From Carallia brachiata (lineage: Eukaryota > Streptophyta > Magnoliopsida > Malpighiales > Rhizophoraceae), in contig JADCRB010000042.1 in NCBI GenBank assembly GCA_021464245.1, forward strand, positions 2,091,914 to 2,155,913: a stretch of 64,000 nucleotides of DNA, written 5' to 3'. A program made the translations under genes and the position numbers. Below, in pieces: positions 37,255-49,115 of this stretch; the stretch's first letter is position 1, and each line of letters begins with the position of its first letter. The notes beneath the pieces are model-generated. The model ran no database searches and had not been told where the DNA came from. It worked only from the letters and a program-made list of their open reading frames with translations.

Positions 37255-38440
37255 CCTGTTCAGCCCCCAATTTTTGACTGCTGCCAGCCTGCCACTGCAG
37301 CTTTGGGTTCCTGGTATGGAGGAAGGCTAGTGAATTGGGGAGTGATAGCTTTAAAGCAACTCTTTCAGGTATTCTTCCCCTTGATAGGCGCTGGTAAAAG
37401 CATATTCGGATGCGGGAAGAATGAGCTCTGATTTGGCTAAAGGTAGTCATGCACTCGTATCAATTTCTGCAATTATGGCCAGGAAAAGTGAGATTGAGCC
37501 GGATAAGTTAAAAGCCATGAAAGTTGAAAAGATTCATAAGAGGTAGAAATATTGAACTAAAGCAGGTATTCTTCTCTTACCCGGCACGGCCCGACCAAAT
37601 AATTATATTCAAAGGCTTGAGTCTGACATCCAAGCAGGAAATATTGTAGCTCTGGTGGGACAATGTGGCTCAGGAAAATCCACCATTATTGGACTAATAG
37701 AAAGATTTTATTAGCCAACAAGCGGATCAGTAGTGATTGACAAATGTGATGTCAAGAAGTACCACTTGAGGAACTTGAGGTCACATATTGCATTAGTGAG
37801 TCAGGAGCCTACACTTTTTTCAGGAACTGTAAGGGACAACATTGCCTATGAAAAAGAGAATGCGAAAGAATCTGAAATCATAAAGGCTGCAATGTTGGCC
37901 AGAGCTCACGAAATCATAAAGTAATTAATGACTTCAAGCCTCCCACATTGTATGGTCAAGGGAAGGGTCACCCAACTTATTCTCAATTTTTCACAAAAAA
38001 AAAAAAAAACTGTTTCCGTGAATTAACAACTCAACAAAATAATCAAAATGAAAAAATTTTGCTATAGCGATTTTGCACGGTCTTTGTTGCAGTTCTATGA
38101 AAGATGGATACAATACATGTTGCGAAGAAAGAGGAGTGCAGCTATCAGGAGGGCAGAAGCAACTTTAAAAGGTAGATAAAATATACCCCTTTAGAGAATA
38201 GCCTTGGCGAGAGCAATACTGAAAATCCCAGCAATTCTTCTCTCGGATGAGGCAACTAGTGCTTTTGACAGTGTATCAGAGAAGCTGGTCCAAGAAGCAT
38301 TAGAAAAAATGATGGTTGGCAGAACGTGTGTTATTGTAGCACACCGTTTGTCCACCATAAGGAAAGCAGACTCCATAGCCGCAATAAAGAATAGAAAGAT
38401 TGAAGAACAAGGATCACATTCTGATCTCCCAGCCATTGAC
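37255..38440 (+). pseudogene. ABCB (P-glycoprotein/MDR type) transporter fragment, decayed
   Basis: The second half of an ABCB transporter is recognisable. A last-TM-region remnant (SWYGGRLVNWG) is followed by SSDLAKGSHALVSI, then the nucleotide-binding domain: Walker [14 protein letters not shown] followed by a TAG stop, Q-loop [20 protein letters not shown], signature LSGGQK, Walker [13 protein letters not shown], and H-loop IVAHRLSTI. It ends near [10 protein letters not shown]. In-frame stops (37711-37713 and near 37544) and a disrupting insertion between GGQK and IALARAIL (about 38160-38200) rule out a working protein. Intron-like spacers (for example 37925-38095, ending TTGCAG) remain, so it derives from genomic DNA, not a processed transcript. 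The N-terminal half is absent. Confidence 0.85.
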
Positions 38441-38722
38441 GTAATAGGGCTTATTGTTCTTTGTTCAAACTACAAGCTAGGGGGGGTCATTTTCCTTATA
38501 GATGAATCATTGTTGATGTTATGTGAGCTGAATATAGTACCTTATAAGTATTTTTTTTCCATAACCCTTGAACAAATATTATAAATTAGGTTAGGTTCTG
38601 GTAGTTTACTTATATTCTGTCATCCACTTCATGTCTTGTGTCTTCTTTTTCTCGTATTAATCACTAATCTTATCACGTCGCTCAAGAGATACCTAAAAAT
38701 TTACTATCTCAGGCTTCTATTT

Positions 38723-38762
38723 AAATGTGACGACAAGAAGTTGACAAGCAGAAGCCAACCAT
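38723..38762 (+). repeat. Copy of a 3' flank segment of the 63-residue protein gene
   Basis: Forty bases here match 34726-34776, just beyond the stop codon of the microprotein gene. The match is exact except that this copy lacks the 11-base tandem repeat (aagttgacaag). A direct copy 4 kb away, just after the ABCB fragment, points to a local template-switch or duplication event. Without the extra repeat unit, this copy may keep the older form. Confidence 0.75.
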
Positions 38763-39025
38763 ACTAGGACGGTTCTTTTCGCACCAAGAATTAGAAGAAG
38801 TCATGAAATGATCGTAAACACGTTGACTGGGACAAACAAGCTTGATTGGACACTTTCATGATACTGTTGGACTGATGGATAGACCATGTTAAGATTGATA
38901 CTCTCATTTGATGATAACATTGCACGATTTTTGTGGACCGAGAGCACAGAGTAGAACATGTTCGCTGCGAGTGACTACATGTTGGACAAGACATTGCCTG
39001 CAATCGGAGTTCATTTAGGATCTAA

Positions 39026-39193
39026 ATGATTACAGCAAAACTTATTCTTACAGCAGAACGTCTCTCACTCAAAGCGGAAGAACTAAGGTCTAAAGAAATT
39101 CTTTGTTTACAAACAAATAACCAAACAGAAAAATTGGAACAGCAACTAGCTGAAATCACTCTTGCTACTTGTCATTATTGTTCTGCTGATTGA
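39026..39193 (+). other. Small open frame of 55 codons with helical composition, unidentified
   Basis: An ATG-initiated frame ending in TGA encodes a Leu/Glu/Lys/Gln-rich peptide (begins MITAKLILTAERLSLKAEEL; includes NNQTEKLEQQLAEI). It resembles a coiled coil, such as a retroelement gag remnant. No homolog is recognised, and there is no promoter or splice evidence. It could be chance. Confidence 0.2.
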
Positions 39194-39398
39194 GTCTTGC
39201 AGCAACAGCCGCATAATCCGCCTCACATAAGTCATAATCCGCCGCGCTGAGGAGTTTAAGAAGCCAGCAATATAAAAAAACAGTGGTGAAGAATCGCTCA
39301 TATGCCCTTAGCCCGTTGTCCCACCGATCCTAATGTAAACATTACCGGATGCACTGTATTTTGACATGCGTAAAAAAGCATTTTTATCCGCATTGAAA

Positions 39399-39494
39399 TG
39401 ACAGAAGACACCAAAAAACAAACAATGGTCTTAGAAAACACCAATCTAAACGTTGGTCTATTCAGTAAGTCCATTGTTTGTGCGTTTTCTGTCA
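39399..39494. repeat. 96-base inverted repeat (hairpin) element
   Basis: The ends TGACAGAA (39399-39406) and TTCTGTCA (39487-39494) are perfect inverted repeats. Inside, ACAAACAATGG pairs with CCATTGTTTGT, and ACCAA pairs with TTGGT. The result is a nested stem with a short loop. It could be a tiny MITE-like foldback or a small-RNA hairpin. The outer TGACAGAAGA resembles the miR156/157 5' end, but the rest does not match. Confidence 0.5.
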
Positions 39495-40189
39495 CTTCGA
39501 TGCAGATACAATGCTTTAATAATTTTTAAGCATGTCAAATTACAGGGCATTGCCAGTAACGTTAACACTAGGGACGCTAAGACAACGTACCAAGGGGAAG
39601 TGATCGCTAAACTCTACCTGTAAGGCATTGCTGGCTTGTTAAAACACTCCTTTAGCTGTGCATTTCTTCGCAATTGCCAATATCTTGGTCAGTTTTTTCT
39701 TCTATAAGCAATGCTGTGTTTGTCACTCTAGAGAGAATGAAGGACGATAAGGTAAAACCAGCCTGTTGAGTGAACAAATCCATAGCATCCACAGCTTTTC
39801 AACACAATGAGGGGGCTATGTATTAAGGCTATATATGATGTGCAAGTTAAATGGTGTGTGATTCAAAGACAATGATTGGCTATTTATATTGAGTATCCAT
39901 GCGTATGGCTCACATTTTTTGTAACGGGTTTTCCTTTTTTTTTTTTTTTTTTTTAATTCCCTTTGATTCTTTCAAACAAATTATTCAAAAAAAGGTGGAG
40001 ATTTTTGGGGAGAGAAAAATGGGCAGCTCTTGAGACCGTTGTTGAACCATTAAAAGCTGGAACATGTCAATTACAATTGCGAAATTATTGGATTAAAGAT
40101 GAAATAGTCAGCATCGATCTTTACGTGTAGCTGGTTTATCAGTCCGTAACTTTGAATTTGCAGTTGCTTCCTACAATAATTTAGAAGTT
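39495..40189. other. Intergenic DNA, nothing identified
   Basis: I see no gene or defined repeat here. There is a poly(T) run at about 39937-39955. Composition becomes more A/T-rich towards the right. Confidence 0.4.
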
Positions 40190-43100
40190 AAAACAAACAT
40201 AAATTATATAAGCTTAGCACTTGCCCAATTTGAGGTCTCAGCATGCAGTGGCTACCCATTGGCGAGATTGAGGGTCGAATCTCAATTCATCCCTTACTTG
40301 TACCGCACCTGGTCGCACCTAATCCACATTGCATTGTATAACAAACAATAATGAGCTATCATATTTTTTAGTATTAAACTTTTATATTTTTTTACATATA
40401 AGTTATAAACCTTTTTTATATTTTATTTGAATTCTAAACCTTTTAATTTTTATTATATCAGTCATTTTGTTTATAAAAAGTAGTCAATTTGTTAATAAAT
40501 AAGTTTAATTTAATAGAAATTATTTTTTAAAAAAGTCAAATACGCAAGTTTAATATTTTTTTATTAACAAATATGCACATTAAATATTTTTTTAATCAAT
40601 AAATAATCGAATTAAATATGTAAAATGTATATTTTTTGATAAAAAAATTTTCAATTAGTGTATTTAACTTTTTTTCAAATAATTTTGGAAGGTTAGAATC
40701 ATTTTTTTAATAAATTAATTACTTTTTGTTAACCAATAGACTGATTGAGTAAAAAATTAAAAAAATTTAAAATTTAAATAAAATTTTAAAAAAATTTAAA
40801 ATTTACATATAAAAAAATATAAAAATTTAAAACTAAAGATATGATATCCTATAATAATATCCATGAGAGTTTGTAAAACCCAATCTGTAGGAAGTGACAA
40901 ACAAACAGTTAGATAAAACTTGTTGCGAGTGATGTCATATATCCGACCATTACTGTCAAAAAGCTAGCAAATTCCTTGCATAGGAAAACATGCAACAGTA
41001 ATCCGTCATTGCTTACTTAAAAATTTCGAGTTAGAGTTTTGAAAATGTCAATCGCATTAAATATTTATTAAAAAAATTTTACTATTATTTGTAGTTCTAC
41101 CTAAAAATCAACTTATTAGACTGAAAATTGTAAAATTTCAACTAAAAAGAAAAACATGCAACAGTGGTCAATGTTTGCTTGTACCCATGCCTGTTATACT
41201 ATCAAGTTATAGTCTACCGGCTAATCCAGTAAACTATATATCTTGAAAACTATTGGAATCCTTTTCAATCACTGCATCTTCAAAAAACAAAAAGAAATGG
41301 CGGGCTAGACAAAATTATATCTGCATCTAGTCTAACTGACATACTATACTTAATTATGTCTAGCACATCAGACTTTACGCCCTGAAGACGTAGTAGTTGA
41401 AGAAGTGCCAACAGTTTTTCAAGATACAGTAGACCGGTCTGGCTGGAGACTATTGCCGGATATATAACATTAGCAAGCTTTTATCTCAGAGTCTTTGGTT
41501 TGGTCACTCTTGTTGGATTTCAGGAGCAAACACTGCAAGTATTCTAACTCAGAAACTAATGGGTTCTTACACCAGCAAGGAACATGTAAATAATGGGAGA
41601 AAGAGAGAGGATGATTTTTGAAAAAGAACTCAACCTACTCTTTATTGATCATAAACTAAATACGTCATGGGAGGGTTTTATTCGTGTTGTTTAGCATTAT
41701 TTTGAGTGTAAATTCTCTACAGTTCAATTTTTATGGTATATTTGTAATTTAAAATTTGTAGCATATATGCATATTTATACCACACAAGAAACTGAAATTT
41801 TTCATTCTCTAAATTTGGCAAATGTGAGTATAAATGAACAAAAGCCGAACTAATGGAACTATACCGTTCCAAGAGCACAGAAACGTATCCACCCCTTGTG
41901 AATTCAGAATTAATCTAAATTAACCAGTTTTAGTATTAATAGCATGTTTTTTCACGATGCCTCGATGAGCAAAATAAAGTCTGAAAATTCATAAATTCTG
42001 AAAATATTTGGAAAAAAAAATCTGAAATGTTTATTGAAATGAAAAATATTGAAAACGTTTTGAATTTTTTAAAAATTTGAAAAATTTCTCTCTTTTCCAC
42101 AATATAATTTTCCCTCTCTTATTAAACAAACTTGGATATTTTTCCGTTTGATTTTTTAAATTTTTTTAAAATTTTCAATTATTTTCAAAATTTTTAAAAT
42201 TAGTGCATTTCACCCAAAAAAAAAAAGGGGGGTCAAATTTGTCAATCTCGTGAATTATTATGGCCGAAAATTGGGCTTCTTTTCTTGTTGGGCAATCCCA
42301 CTAATGGGTTGCCAGTTAATTAGCCGACTTTCATCAATCAATCATCCTTACAAAAGTCGGGATGCAATTGGGATCTGATGGCTCTGGTCTGTTACTACTT
42401 CTTAGATCATTACGATGCTAGCCTCCTTATTTGACTCGAAAAAAAAAAAAAAACAGGACCCTCATTCAAGACCCTTCTTTACAAGAACAATTTCAAACGC
42501 TAATTAGCCGTCCTCTGGCATCCATTCTTACAAAATCATGTTTTGAGCTTGGCTTGTGCTATTTTCATTTGTTATTATTATTATTTTGTAAATTTTTTTT
42601 TTGTTTTTGGGAGCAAATTATGTTGCTTCTTAATGGTGAACACCCTCTTCATAATTATGAAATTGGGGGTTGTTCAAGTTTCTGAAGCATAAACAGCGTC
42701 TTTTTTTAAAAAAATTTCTCTGCTTTTTAAGCCGATTTTTCCCTCTGTCATTTTGTCTGATGTTTTAGAATTTGTTTTCATAAGAAAATTGGAATTGATT
42801 TCTTGGTCAGGTTTTAAAAGCGAAATTTTGAAACAGGCTTGTTGGAATTGGAATCAAAGGAAAAACAGTCATTGTCCAGACTTGGGAATGTCTTCGAAGT
42901 CTTTAAACTTTAAGTTAGCTGTGCCACAAGAAATAACTTGAAAATCTGATTCATTTGAAAATTGATTAACTTGAAATTTGAATTTAAAAATTCATCATCG
43001 GAATAATTAGAGTTGAAATATAAAAGACTAAAACAAGCACTTGGATATATATATTTTTTTTTTCATTGGAAGCTGGTAATACAATTAAAAATGAGGGTTG

Positions 43101-43620
43101 AGAAGATTTTTCAGTTGAAACTTATTGTATCTTACCACTTTAGCTATTATTTTTACACTTAAATATATTTTAAATTGGATAAATTCGATGTACTCAAAAC
43201 TCAAAATATTTGAATTCCAAATTATTCGTGACATGAAATAACTCCAGAGTTTGATTCAACTCTCTTGCTTACCATTTTGATTTCATTTCTTGGACAGGTT
43301 TGGCTGGACCAATTGAAATGCTGATGTTTTGTGCCATTCAGCATAACTCAAACTCCAAAAAACTTCTCAACAAAAGATCCCTTTCTGCCCTGGTCAATTC
43401 TGCAAGCATCCAGCATGAGAATGCAAGCAACATGTTAAGCAATGCAATAAGTTCGAATATGAGTATTGTAATCTCAAATATAAAAAAAAAAGGAAAAAAG
43501 AAAAAAAAAAGAAAAGGAACAAAAAGGTGCTTTTTTTTAAAGGACAGAAATTATATAAGCTTAACACTTGCTAGATTTATTATTTCTTTTCATGCAAGGA
43601 TATTATTCCTGTAAATCACC
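40190..43620. repeat. Tandem segmental duplication, unit A
   Basis: Segments of this unit recur in the same order in unit B: 40892-40965 with 43679-43750; 41198-41540 with 43905-44248; 41718-41990 with 47018-47290; 42236-42360 with 47800-47900; 42598-42680 with 48080-48196; 43296-43450 with 49586-49735. The motif 'aaattatataagctta.cacttgc' at about 40197 recurs near 43550, marking the junction between units. Divergence is moderate, with many small indels. No intact coding region was identified. The unit contains an eroded version of the promoter block seen in unit B (around 42281-42360). Confidence 0.75.
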
Positions 43621-44211
43621 TTTGAGCCATAGACTAAAAGGACAGAGAAGAGAGTTGCAAAACTGTCAACTGTACGAAGTGACAACAAAAAACAGTTAGA
43701 CAAAACTTGATGCAGGTGATGTCACATAAATCCGACCATTACTGTCAAAAGTGTCAAAGCACAAGATGAGAAAACTAATTTCTTAACATCGTATGCATTG
43801 ATCCAACAAATAACGATAGTAATCGAAGACAAATACGACCAAGCTATTGGCAATTGTCAAGAAACTTGTGGTTAAACAAGTGTTCAAAAAGCCAACAATT
43901 TCTGTTATACTATCAAGCTATAGTCTACCAGCTAGGCCAGTGAATTGTATATGTTGGAAACTATTGGAATAATCTTCAACTATTATATTTTCAAGGAACA
44001 CAAAGAAATGGTGGGCTAGACATAACTATATCTTACCTAATCCAACTGACAAAATATACTTATGTCTAGCCCGTCAACCCCTTGTACCCTGAAAAATTTA
44101 GTAGTTGAAGAAGTTCTAACAATTTCTCAAGATAGGGTAAACCGGTTTGGCTGGCGACTATATCTGGATATATAACAATAGCAAGCTTTTATCACAGAGT
44201 TTTTGGTTTGG

Positions 44212-44545
44212 TCACTCTTGTTGGATTTCAGGAGCAAAGACTGCAACTTCACCAGCAAAGAACATGAAAATATGAGGAGCAAGGAACTTCAATATATATA
44301 GTTTTAATTTTGAAATCAAACGCTTCTTTAGCCACACATTTAGCAACAAAGTTGAACACTTCTTTAGTTTCTCTATAGGGGTTGCAGCTGGCTTCTTGAA
44401 CATTTCTTTAGCCACAAGTTTGGCAACAAAAGAATTGATATTAATTTCTTTTATTGAACGCTTCAACACTTCTTGAGCTTACCTGTCCTTAATTTTGTTG
44501 AACACTTCAACACCGAATGCGGTAAACATCTTAGAAGAGGCTGAA
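44212..44545 (-). pseudogene. Coding-like remnant with repeated FVAK.VAKE motif, unidentified
   Basis: Minus-strand frames read MFTAFGVEVFNKIKDR (about 44530-44485), then a spacer, then EVLKRSIKEININSF and VAKLVAKEMFKKPAATPIEK. In the next frame a second FVAKCVAKEAF motif appears. The DNA word tttagccaca.(n)ttt.gcaacaaa is repeated, so an internal duplication with frame slippage is likely. Part of it (about 44212-44248) lies in the duplicated block shared with unit A. The protein family is not recognised. It looks like a broken gene fragment. Confidence 0.3.
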
Positions 44546-45594
44546 ATAAATGTTTCAGCAATAAAAGAAATAAAAAATTGATATTAAATTCAAGAGGAGG
44601 AAAAAAAAAGGCATTATGTCAGGTTTGATTTTGAAGAAGCCTGTTCCTCAACAAATAAAAATTTTATAGAGGACAATATTTTTTTTTGTTAAAAAATAAA
44701 AAAACAGAGATGACTTGCACAGTTCTATCAAAAAAAAGATTGCACTTACAAAATAAGACAATATATGTATATCAAAAATTATTCACTTATGTCTCGTGGG
44801 TGAGAAGGGCAGTCAATGTTTTTGTGTAATTGAGGCACAATGATTAAAAAAACCAGCTTAATGAGAAGTTGTAAGGTTCATATTCATAAAAGACACATAA
44901 AAATGGGTTCATCCATCAGAATACCAAATTTCCATACGAACGGTGCATCCATGAGTTATCGTTTTATTGGCAAAAGTTTCGGGACCACACAATTTCTCCA
45001 CATGATTCAACTATACAAAATGATAAAATGTAATCACTTTTTAACAAAATATAACTATATTGATATTTTATATAATTCTTTTTATTTTAACATACTATAT
45101 AATATTTACACTTTAAGCCTTAAGGTAATATCCATCTAATTTTAACTTTAAATTTTTTTTTGACATTTTATCGATTTAATTGTATTTTTTAATAATTGTA
45201 CTTAAAGTATAGCGGTCAAATATAGCTGAATCATGTGATGCAGAACCCTCGCCCCTTTTTATTTTGTTAAAAAAAGTGTATATTCATACTAAAAATCATC
45301 CAACAATATTTAGACTACAACAATTACTATCTTTTGTGCAGTTACAATGATAAAATACAAAAAGAAAATATTTTATTATTTTTTTTTAATTTACATTTTT
45401 TCTTTCTGATTATATAAAATATATTGATAAGTGTAACTTAAATATCATCTAAATAATTTTTTATTTAACCATATAATGGAACTCTTTATTTTGTTATTTG
45501 GATGTGTGGAAATGATGTAATTGGCCTTCCAACTAGAATTTGCGGCCTTCCAACGGAGAGTGCCCAAAGCAACTCCCATGTTCTCAAATGTGAA

Positions 45595-45610
45595 TAACAA
45601 GACTATTATT
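45595..45610. repeat. Left target-site duplication of the LINE insertion
   Basis: The 16 bases taacaagactattatt are repeated exactly at 46916-46931 and bracket the LINE-derived segment. Flanking bases differ on both sides, so this is a discrete duplication. Confidence 0.8.
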
Positions 45611-46915
45611 TTCTTGGTGCAAATGAAGTAAAGGAGAAAGAAATAAACTAAAACAAACTATTTTCTAAGAAAAGAAGCGTTATGGCAATTCCTATCTTGC
45701 AAAGTCTTCAATCTTGGCTACAGGCAATCCAACAATATGTCACCAGTGTCACAAGAAATCTCACTCTTCGTTAAGAAATTAGTACAAAAATTAACTTCAC
45801 GTAAAACATGTTTCATATTTATCAACTAATCTCTATCTTGTAGAGAACAGGTGTCCTTAAACAATCCAAATAAGAGATGTGATGGTCCCATTTAATTTGA
45901 GAGCAAGTGCAACGCCTCAAGAGAATTTGTCATCGCAATTATATTACAATGTCATCTTTCTCAACAAATTTCAAGACCACATTTGATGCCCATCAGTTCA
46001 GCAACTATGTTGGTAGTATACCCTGCCGAACCCATAAAATTCCCCTGCCAAATGTCATTAGAATCTCTTAAAAGGCCACCAAAGCCAGCCTTCCCTGAGT
46101 TACCTAGAGCGCTGCCGTCCGTATTAAGTTTAACACAGCCTGTTGGGGTAGTACCCAAGAAACTATCCTAGCAGGTAGGATAACATCAGAACCAAGAGGG
46201 CTAAAACTAGCAGATACATCGATGCAAAGATACCGAATCTGTCACTACAAGTAATAAGAACTTCTTCTCACCCCCCAAAGAATTTCTTTATTACGTGCAA
46301 ACCATAATATCCAACAGTCACAAACAAATAAAGCTCCCTGATTATTGAGATAGTCAGACTTCACGTTACCTTTTAAAAAGGTAGATAACCACTCTTTTAA
46401 GGAAAGCTGAAAGAATATTTGTAGAACAATTTCACCAAAAAGACCCTCTCAAACAGGTTTAGTCAGAGGACAATCACAGAGAATATGAAAAATTGTTTCA
46501 GGCTCCAAATCGCATCTGCAAGAAGAATTGTCTGTCAAATTACGTCGGCAGCGCTCCATATTAGTAAGCAATTTCCTTTTGAAAGCCAGCCACAAAAAGG
46601 TCTTGAATTTTTGTTGGGCTTTAAGCTTCCAAATTTCTTTCCATGTGCCAGAAGATACAGCTTGGGACCCTCTTCTAGATAACCATTGGTAAAGTTGAAC
46701 GAGTATTGTAAACACTGGTAGGACTAGTTGTCCACCTCAGTGAGTCCTCCACGGATGAATGACGAGGTAACGGTACTGCATATATCAGATTTCGAACGTC
46801 CTGAGGCAGTTGGGTTTGCAAGTGATCTAGTCGCCATCTTCCATTATGTATAATATAGTCCACCCGTGCATCCAATTCAAGAGGATGAATTTGATGTACC
46901 AACGAAGACAGTGGG
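45611..46915 (-). mobile_element. 5'-truncated LINE (non-LTR retrotransposon) fragment
   Basis: Minus-strand fragments encode the 3' half of a plant L1-type ORF2. The reverse-transcriptase zinc-binding domain (46450-46710) includes WKEIWKLKAQQKFKTFLWLA, NMERCRRNLT and PETIFHILCDCPLTKPV. The RNase H-like domain (about 45961-46158) includes VKLNTDGSALGNSGKAGFGG. The frames between and around them contain stops and shifts, so the copy is dead. A perfect 16-base target duplication flanks it, so the inserted copy was only about 1.3 kb, truncated at its 5' side. No clear poly(A) tail remains at the 45611 end. The reverse-transcriptase and endonuclease parts are absent. Confidence 0.82.
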
Positions 46916-46931
46916 TAACAAGACTATTATT
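46916..46931. repeat. Right target-site duplication of the LINE insertion
   Basis: An exact match to 45595-45610 (taacaagactattatt), marking the other border of the LINE fragment. Confidence 0.8.
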
Positions 46932-47835
46932 AATTCATTGCCTTTGGCGAAGGTACTGTGTGAAAATTCTTTGTAACTAAAGCTGCTGCTATTTCAAAAA
47001 TTCTAGCAGCAATTCTGTACAGTTCAATTTCTATGATACATTTGTGATTTAAAATTTGTACCATATGCACATTTATACCACATAAAAGACTGAAATTTGT
47101 CATTCTAAGTTTGGCAAACGAGAGCATGAATGAACAAAAGCCGAACTAACGAAACTATACTGTTTCTAAGACCACGGAAATGTATCCACTTCTTGTAAAT
47201 TCCAGATTAATCTAAATGAGCCGATTTTAGTATTAATAGCTTGTTTCTTCATGATGCCTCTGTGAGCCAGATAAAGCCTGAAAATTCATAAAATTTTGTT
47301 CAAGTAGTGGCTATTGTTCACTGCGTGTGATAAATGTACTGTAATTCTCTCTGACAGAATTATAGGACATCACTCATACTTTCTCATTTTTGTAAACAAA
47401 AAAAAAATCATAAAATTCTAAAAATATTTTGTAAAAAATCGGAGATGTTTACAAAAATGAATCTTGAAAAAATTCTGAAAATTTTTTTAATTTTTAAAAA
47501 AAATCTGACAAGTTTTAAGAATTTTGAAAATAATTGGAAATTTTAAAAAATTTTAAAAATCAAACAGAAAAATTATCCGAGTTTGTTTAATAAAAGAGAG
47601 AAATATATGTTATGCAAAAGAGAGAGAAAATATTTTGAGAATTATTTTTTATTTTTTTGTTTCGTTTATATATTTTTATTTTGTTATTTTATTAGAACAT
47701 TTTACTCAAAAAAAAAAAAAAAAGAAGCCCAATTTTTGCCCCAAGATAATTCACCAGTTAAACATATTGGACTTTCGTTAGGCAAATTGGCCCTTTTTGT
47801 GCAGATTTTATGAGATTGCCAAATTGGACTTTATT

Positions 47836-47950
47836 TTTGTTGGGCAATCCCACTAATGGGCCACCAATTAATTAGCCGACGCCCATCAATCAATCATCCC
47901 TATAAATACCCCTAACTCATAAGGCTTCTGCTTCAAACCCTAATCCGCCG
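47836..47950 (+). promoter_or_regulatory. Promoter with site II elements, TATA box and telo-box (unit B)
   Basis: In order on the plus strand: TGGGCA (about 47841), TGGGCC (47857-47862), GCCCAT (47881-47886, site II in reverse), TATAAATA (47901-47908) and AAACCCTAA (47936-47943, telo-box). Site II plus telo-box near the transcription start is the signature of genes for ribosomal proteins, snoRNAs and other growth-linked products. A transcript would start near 47935. No recognisable protein follows; a 28-codon frame begins at about 48136. In unit A the TATA box and two of the three site II words are altered. Confidence 0.5.
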
Positions 47951-48929
47951 TCTTCTCGCATCCATTCCTACAAAATTCCGAAACCCAATTCCAATTCCCA
48001 ATTTCCAATTCCCTTATCATTCAACCTAGTTTCGATGCTTTGTGCTTGGTTATTGCTGTTTTTAATTTTTTATTATTATTTTGTTGTTTTTTTTTTTTCG
48101 AGCGAATTTATTTTGTGGAAGATCGTTGCTTCTTAATGGTGAATGCCCTCTCAAAATTTTTGAAAGTGGGGGTGTTCAAGTTTCCGAAGCATAAACAGAT
48201 GTTTGTGTCAATGCCAGTTTAAACAGCACAGTGTGTTTGGTGTACTTTCGTTTCTTGCACTGTGTTACCTGTCTCCTGGTACATTTGTTTCACTTCAATA
48301 ATTCGTTTGTTGTTCTTTGTCAAATTTGTCCAGATTTCGATATGCCGTTACTTGGGTGCCCCTTTTTTTTGTGTTTCGCCTGCTTGTAAGCCGATTTTTG
48401 GTTCTATCTCGTCTTGTTTACTATCGTTTTTGTCCGATATTTGTCTAAGAAAATTGGATATGATTTCTGGTCAGGTTCTTAAGACTGAAATTTTGATAAA
48501 GAAATAGTTTCTGTGCAACGCAAGAAGAGGCACGCTGTGAGCATCTAGGATATGGATTGAAAGATATATTGAATTTAAGAAAAATTATGCAAGGAGCCGA
48601 TAGATGCCGTTGGATGGATTGGCTGCATCCAGACATGGATGTCTTTGAAGTCTTGAAGTTAGCTGTGCCTCAAGATCACCGGACTTAATCATTCTAAACT
48701 AGCTCTACTTAAATTAATGACCTCAATAACTGCATTCGAAATAACTTAAAATTCGAAATATGAATACCACTTTTTAACTCATTACTTGCTTTTGTACTAT
48801 GGTCAGATTTTTGGATAACGCAAAGAGATGGAGAGAATACGTATGCTAAGTACTTTTATGGCTGTCATAGTATATACATAGTCAATAAATAATTTATAAA
48901 TTATTCTTTTTTTTTTTTATCTGAAAGTT

Positions 48930-49115
48930 CTGATATCTAAAAATTCATTGGACTCGAAATTCATTGGACTTTCACTAATTCAGTTCGAATCGGGTAGATC
49001 CATTAAAGAGAGCAAAATTTTCTCAGTACCTATTTTTTCCATACACAAGACTCGAACTCGAGATCTTATTTAAGAGAAATTAAGTTTCTCACTACTTAAA
49101 CTAATAGTATAAATT
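48930..49115 (-). mobile_element. Possible tRNA-derived SINE
   Basis: On the minus strand, an A-box-like tagtttaagtagtg (about 49110-49095) is followed by a B-box-like gagttcgagtctt (about 49063-49048). This matches the internal Pol III promoter of tRNA-derived SINEs in order and spacing. Target duplications and tail were not resolved. Confidence 0.4.

Noticed and set aside
39399..39420. miR156/157-like precursor
   Set aside because: Only the first ten bases (TGACAGAAGA) agree with the miRNA family. The remainder of the mature sequence does not.
47583..47813. 76-codon plus-strand frame in unit B
   Set aside because: It is low-complexity Phe/Tyr/Lys translation of AT-rich DNA, and the equivalent region of unit A is not open.
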